10,879 nucleotides of DNA from an uncultured Butyricicoccus sp. GTDB lineage: Bacteria > Bacillota > Clostridia > Oscillospirales > Butyricicoccaceae. The first letter of the stretch is position 1. Every line of letters begins with the position of its first letter. The DNA lies in the NCBI GenBank assembly GCA_900544475.1, contig UQVU01000054.1, forward strand, positions 1-10,879, written 5' to 3'. A program made the translations under genes and the position numbers. Of the stretch, positions 8,617 through 10,879 are shown one piece after another. Below the pieces are notes generated by a model. The model saw nothing but the letters and a program-made list of their open reading frames with translations. It was not told where the DNA came from and searched no databases.

Positions 8617-8958
8617 ATGGCAAAGTACGAAAAGCATCTGACGGGAAATTTTGACGAGGTTCTGAACGCTGTAACGGACGGCGTGCTGAACGGCAGTATG
8701 TCCGCGTCCTACGAGGACGGCTCGGACTGGACAAACGGCACGGTCCGCTGTGCGGTGCGCGTGTTCGAGCGTTACAGCTACATGGGCGGCAACCGCGTCA
8801 GTATGAATGTCACTCTGGTCGGCAACGGCCGTGATCTGTTTCTTTCCGCCATCACTTCGGGCGGCAGTACGGCCGTGTTCTTCAAGCTCAACACCCTCGG
8901 CGAGGAGAGCTTTCTGGAAAAGCTGGTCGAGATTGTAGAGGGACTTGCACGAGGATAA
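8617..8958 (+). CDS. Small protein of unknown function, DUF6054-like
   Basis: This is a 113-residue acidic protein without signal peptide or membrane segment, so probably cytoplasmic. The start ATG has AGAGGAG (8602-8608) 8 nt upstream. The sequence looks like a compact alpha/beta domain. A short N-terminal helix (about residues 10-25) is followed by several beta-like stretches, including a polar VERYSYMGG-type turn after about residue 48 and an ITSGGS motif near residue 80. A C-terminal helix (about 95-111) ends the protein. From memory the pattern resembles the DUF6054 family of small Bacillota proteins, which has no assigned function. That match could not be checked here. Codon use matches the neighbours, so there is no sign of recent transfer. 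It may be read through from polC or have its own unseen promoter. A probable terminator follows 26 nt after its stop. No function is proposed. Confidence 0.85.
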   Translation: MAKYEKHLTGNFDEVLNAVTDGVLNGSMSASYEDGSDWTNGTVRCAVRVFERYSYMGGNRVSMNVTLVGNGRDLFLSAITSGGSTAVFFKLNTLGEESFLEKLVEIVEGLARG

Positions 8959-8971
8959 AATCTTTTTCATT

Positions 8972-9016
8972 ACTGCACTCGTAGGGCGGGCTGACCTCAG
9001 CCCGCCGCAGTTTTTT
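8972..9016 (+). terminator. Probable rho-independent terminator
   Basis: The perfect 9-bp GC-rich stem of repeat copy 2 is extended by a lower 5-bp stem, ACTGC 8972-8976 with GCAGT 9007-9011, across an 8-nt bulge. It runs directly into six T's (9011-9016). It lies 13 nt after the stop of the small gene at 8617-8958 and before the hisZG promoter, the right place to separate the two units. The large bulge makes the lower stem uncertain. Confidence 0.6.
8980..9010 (+). repeat. GC-rich hairpin repeat, copy 2
   Basis: This 31-nt unit begins CGTAGGGCGGG and forms a perfect 9-bp stem, 8985-8993 with 8998-9006, around a 4-nt loop. It agrees with the unit at 10788-10818 at 25 of 31 positions. The differences inside the stem keep the pairing (8991:9000 is C:G here, G:C in the other copy). 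Confidence 0.75.
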
Positions 9017-9071
9017 CCGGTAGCTTTTGTGTGCGCCCGCACGCGCATCTTAAGTTTCGTAAAAGAAAGGG

Positions 9072-9101
9072 TTGACAGCCTCGTGCCGGATATGGTATGA
9101 T
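9072..9101 (+). promoter_or_regulatory. Sigma-A promoter with extended -10, upstream of hisZG
   Basis: The -35 box is TTGACA (9072-9077) and the -10 box is TATGAT (9096-9101), with an 18-bp spacer. TG at 9093-9094 gives an extended -10. The predicted start is near 9108, leaving a leader of about 30 nt with AAAGGAG at 9121-9127. An 8-bp palindrome ATCATGAT (9105-9112) overlaps the expected start site. The leader is too short for a T-box or attenuator. It is the only strong consensus promoter I see in the window. Confidence 0.85.
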
Positions 9102-9137
9102 TTCATCATGATAAAGTGATAAAGGAGCAGCGGAGCA

Positions 9138-10772
9138 ATGAACCGTTTTCGAATTTCGACCCCCGAAGGTACCCGTGACCTTCTGTTTTCCTCCTGCCGC
9201 GCACTGCGGCAGACGGAGAACGCCGTTCGTGAAGCACTTGAGGAGCGCGGTTACAGCGAGATCATCACCCCGGCCGTAGAGTATTTCGATGTGTTTGCAC
9301 AGGCAAACCCGGAGCTTGATCAGGACCAGATGCTCAAGATCATCGACAAGTCCGGCCGCATCTGTGTCGCCCGTCCGGACAACACCACCCCGATCGCGCG
9401 TATCGCGGCGACCCGTTTGGATGACGCCGCTCTGCCGGTCCGCCTGTATTACAGCCAGAAGGTATTCCGTTCGGTTTCGGGCGACCACGGCCACAAGGGC
9501 GAGTTCCTTCAGGTCGGCGCGGAGTTCATCGGCGCGGACGGTCTCGCGGCGGACAAGGACATCCTCTCCGCAGCGTTCGCGGCGCTCAGCCGCACCGGCG
9601 TGGACAACTTCCGCATCGAGCTGGGTCACGCCGAGATCTATAAGGCGCTCATCGAGGAGCTGGGTGCGGACGAGGCTTCGGCTGAGGGCATTCGCCGCCT
9701 CATCGAAAACAAGTCGTTCGCGGCTCTGGGCGACGCGCTTCAGCCGTTCGGCAGCAAGCCGGCCGCAAAGGCGCTCGGCGCCATGCCGCAGCTGTTCGGC
9801 GGCATCGAGGTGCTCGACGAGGTAGAAACCCTCACCGGCAACGTCCGCGTTCTGGGCGCGATCGCCTACCTGCGCCGTCTGTATCAGGCGCTCGACGAGG
9901 CGGGCTACGGCGACCGCATCATGATCGACCTCGGTCTGGTGCACGAGATGGACTACTACACCGGCATTATGTTCCGCGGCTACATCGGCGGCGCGGGCGC
10001 AGCCATCCTTGCGGGCGGCCGCTACAACGCCCTGTGCGCGAAGTTCGGCAAGGACCTCCCGGCGGGCGGCTTCGGTATCGACGTGGAAAGCGTCGCGGAC
10101 AGCCTTCAGGGCGCACAGCGTCCCGAGGTCGCGACCCGCCGCGATACCGTGCGCATCGCGCTCACCAAGGGCCGTCTGGAGAAAAAGACGCTCGCGCTGC
10201 TCAAAAACGCCGGCTACGATATTTCCGAGCTGGAAGCCGGCTCGCGCAAGCTGATCTTCACTCTGCCGGGCACGGGCGTTGAAATCGTTCTGTCCAAGGC
10301 GGCGGATGTTATCACCTACGTCGAGCACGGCGTGTGCGACATGGGCGTCGTCGGCAAGGACACCATCATGGAAAAGGGCGGCAGCTTCTACGAAATGGTA
10401 GACCTCGGCTTCGGCAAGTGCCGCTTCGCCCTCGCCACCAAGAAGGGCAAGGACGTTTACGGCGGCTACAAGACGCCGGTCATCGCGACCAAGTATCCGG
10501 CTGTCACAAAGGCGTTCTTCAACAAGAAGAATATGGACGTCGAAACCATCAAAATCGAGGGCTCGGTCGAGCTGGCGCCGCTGCTGGAGCTTGCGGACGC
10601 TATCGTGGATATTGTCGAAACCGGCACCACCCTCAAGGAAAACGGCCTTGAGGTCATCGAGGACGTCGCGCCCATCTCGGCTCGCGTGATCGTAAACCTT
10701 GTCAGCGCGAAAATGAAGAAAGCAGCCATCCAGAAGGTGATTTCCGAGCTGGAAAAGGGACTGGATAAATAA
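9138..10772 (+). CDS. hisZG: HisZ-HisG fusion: ATP phosphoribosyltransferase with fused regulatory domain
   Basis: One 544-codon frame encodes both subunits of the first enzyme of histidine synthesis (ATP + PRPP to phosphoribosyl-ATP). Residues 1-323 are a HisRS-like HisZ domain: TPEGTRDLL near the start, RPDNTTPIARIA in the motif 2 region, and AGGRYN at 292-297. The catalytic arginine expected in a true HisRS (LVRGLDYY) is replaced here (LVHEMDYY, H269), arguing for HisZ rather than a tRNA synthetase. The anticodon-binding domain is also absent. A linker of about 14 residues leads to a short-form HisG (338-544) beginning VRIALTKGR. Its PRPP-binding signature is at 478-499 and ends D-I-V-E-T-G-T-T-L, with E484 where a glycine is usual. 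HisZ and HisG are normally separate. ATG 9138 has AAAGGAG 10 nt upstream and GGAG closer still. The symbol is descriptive. Confidence 0.93.
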   Translation: MNRFRISTPEGTRDLLFSSCRALRQTENAVREALEERGYSEIITPAVEYFDVFAQANPELDQDQMLKIIDKSGRICVARPDNTTPIARIAATRLDDAALPVRLYYSQKVFRSVSGDHGHKGEFLQVGAEFIGADGLAADKDILSAAFAALSRTGVDNFRIELGHAEIYKALIEELGADEASAEGIRRLIENKSFAALGDALQPFGSKPAAKALGAMPQLFGGIEVLDEVETLTGNVRVLGAIAYLRRLYQALDEAGYGDRIMIDLGLVHEMDYYTGIMFRGYIGGAGAAILAGGRYNALCAKFGKDLPAGGFGIDVESVADSLQGAQRPEVATRRDTVRIALTKGRLEKKTLALLKNAGYDISELEAGSRKLIFTLPGTGVEIVLSKAADVITYVEHGVCDMGVVGKDTIMEKGGSFYEMVDLGFGKCRFALATKKGKDVYGGYKTPVIATKYPAVTKAFFNKKNMDVETIKIEGSVELAPLLELADAIVDIVETGTTLKENGLEVIEDVAPISARVIVNLVSAKMKKAAIQKVISELEKGLDK

Positions 10773-10787
10773 TCACACCTCGTATTC

Positions 10788-10841
10788 CGTAGGGCGGGGC
10801 ACCCTCACCCCGCTGCAGCGGCCGAGGGCAGGCCGCCCTAC
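10788..10841 (+). repeat. GC-rich palindromic repeat, copy 3 (nested form)
   Basis: The unit begins CGTAGGGCGGG like copy 2. An outer 9-bp inverted repeat pairs 10789-10797 (GTAGGGCGG) with 10833-10841. Alternative inner stems are 10794-10799 with 10808-10813, and 10819-10823 with 10831-10835. A perfect 10-bp palindrome lies at 10811-10820. The outer and inner pairings exclude each other in part. There is no T-run, so termination of hisZG here is uncertain. It starts 16 nt after the hisZG stop. Confidence 0.75.
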
Positions 10842-10853
10842 ATACTGCCCTGC

Positions 10854-10879
10854 GGGGCGTCGAGGACGCCGCCCCTACA
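10854..10879. repeat. GC-rich hairpin at the window edge, GTAGGGG-type end in reverse
   Basis: GGCGTC (10856-10861) pairs with GACGCC (10865-10870) around a 3-nt loop. Flanking G's and C's extend the stem past a single bulged G at 10871. Read on the minus strand, the window end is TGTAGGGGCGG, close to the start of copies 2 and 3. It may be the far end of a composite element that begins at 10788. The element may continue past the edge. Confidence 0.6.

Noticed and set aside
9108..9119. Three-codon upstream frame (ATG ATA AAG TGA)
   Set aside because: It starts at about the predicted transcription start, so it has no ribosome site, and it has no histidine codons.
9102..9137. T-box or attenuator leader for hisZG
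   Set aside because: The leader after the predicted start is only about 30 nt, with no specifier stem or terminator/antiterminator pair.
10149..10151. GTG as a separate start of HisG
   Set aside because: No Shine-Dalgarno sequence lies upstream and the frame is open through from the HisZ domain, so one fused protein is the simpler reading.
8980..10879. CRISPR-like array from the repeated GC-rich units
   Set aside because: The units are far apart, differ in sequence, and have genes rather than uniform spacers between them.

Overview
The window is an ordinary chromosomal region of a GC-rich member of the Bacillota, most likely an Oscillospiraceae/Ruminococcaceae-like clostridium. PolC-type DNA polymerase III is typical of Bacillota. 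The gene order cdsA-dxr-rseP-ispG-polC is a familiar clostridial arrangement. Codon third positions are strongly G/C-rich, and small GC-rich palindromes beginning GTAGGG lie between genes. The assignment to family level is inference, not seen directly.

All genes are on the + strand. Region 1 (2-8536) is one probable operon: the 3' part of cdsA (phospholipid precursor CDP-diacylglycerol), dxr/ispC (first committed MEP-pathway step), rseP (site-2 intramembrane metalloprotease), ispG (penultimate MEP step) and polC (replicative polymerase). Gaps are 72, 25, 65 and 3 nt, each gene has a clear Shine-Dalgarno sequence, and no terminator lies between them. Two genes serve isoprenoid synthesis, two serve the membrane and one serves DNA replication.

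Region 2 (8537-9137) holds a small gene of unknown function that resembles the DUF6054 family. It is flanked by two copies of a GC-rich hairpin repeat. The second copy runs into six T's and probably works as a terminator. A sigma-A promoter with an extended -10 follows it and opens the next transcription unit.

Region 3 (9138-10772) is a single open frame joining a HisZ-like regulatory domain (about residues 1-323) to a short-form HisG ATP phosphoribosyltransferase (about 338-544), which is the first step of histidine synthesis. Region 4 (10773-10879) is non-coding and holds a third, more elaborate copy of the hairpin repeat and a further hairpin running to the window edge.

I see no phage, transposase, CRISPR array, toxin-antitoxin or defence system. 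The points most worth a second look are the HisZ-HisG fusion, the structured repeat family (three copies in 2.3 kb, with base changes that preserve pairing), and a rearranged cysteine cluster in PolC.
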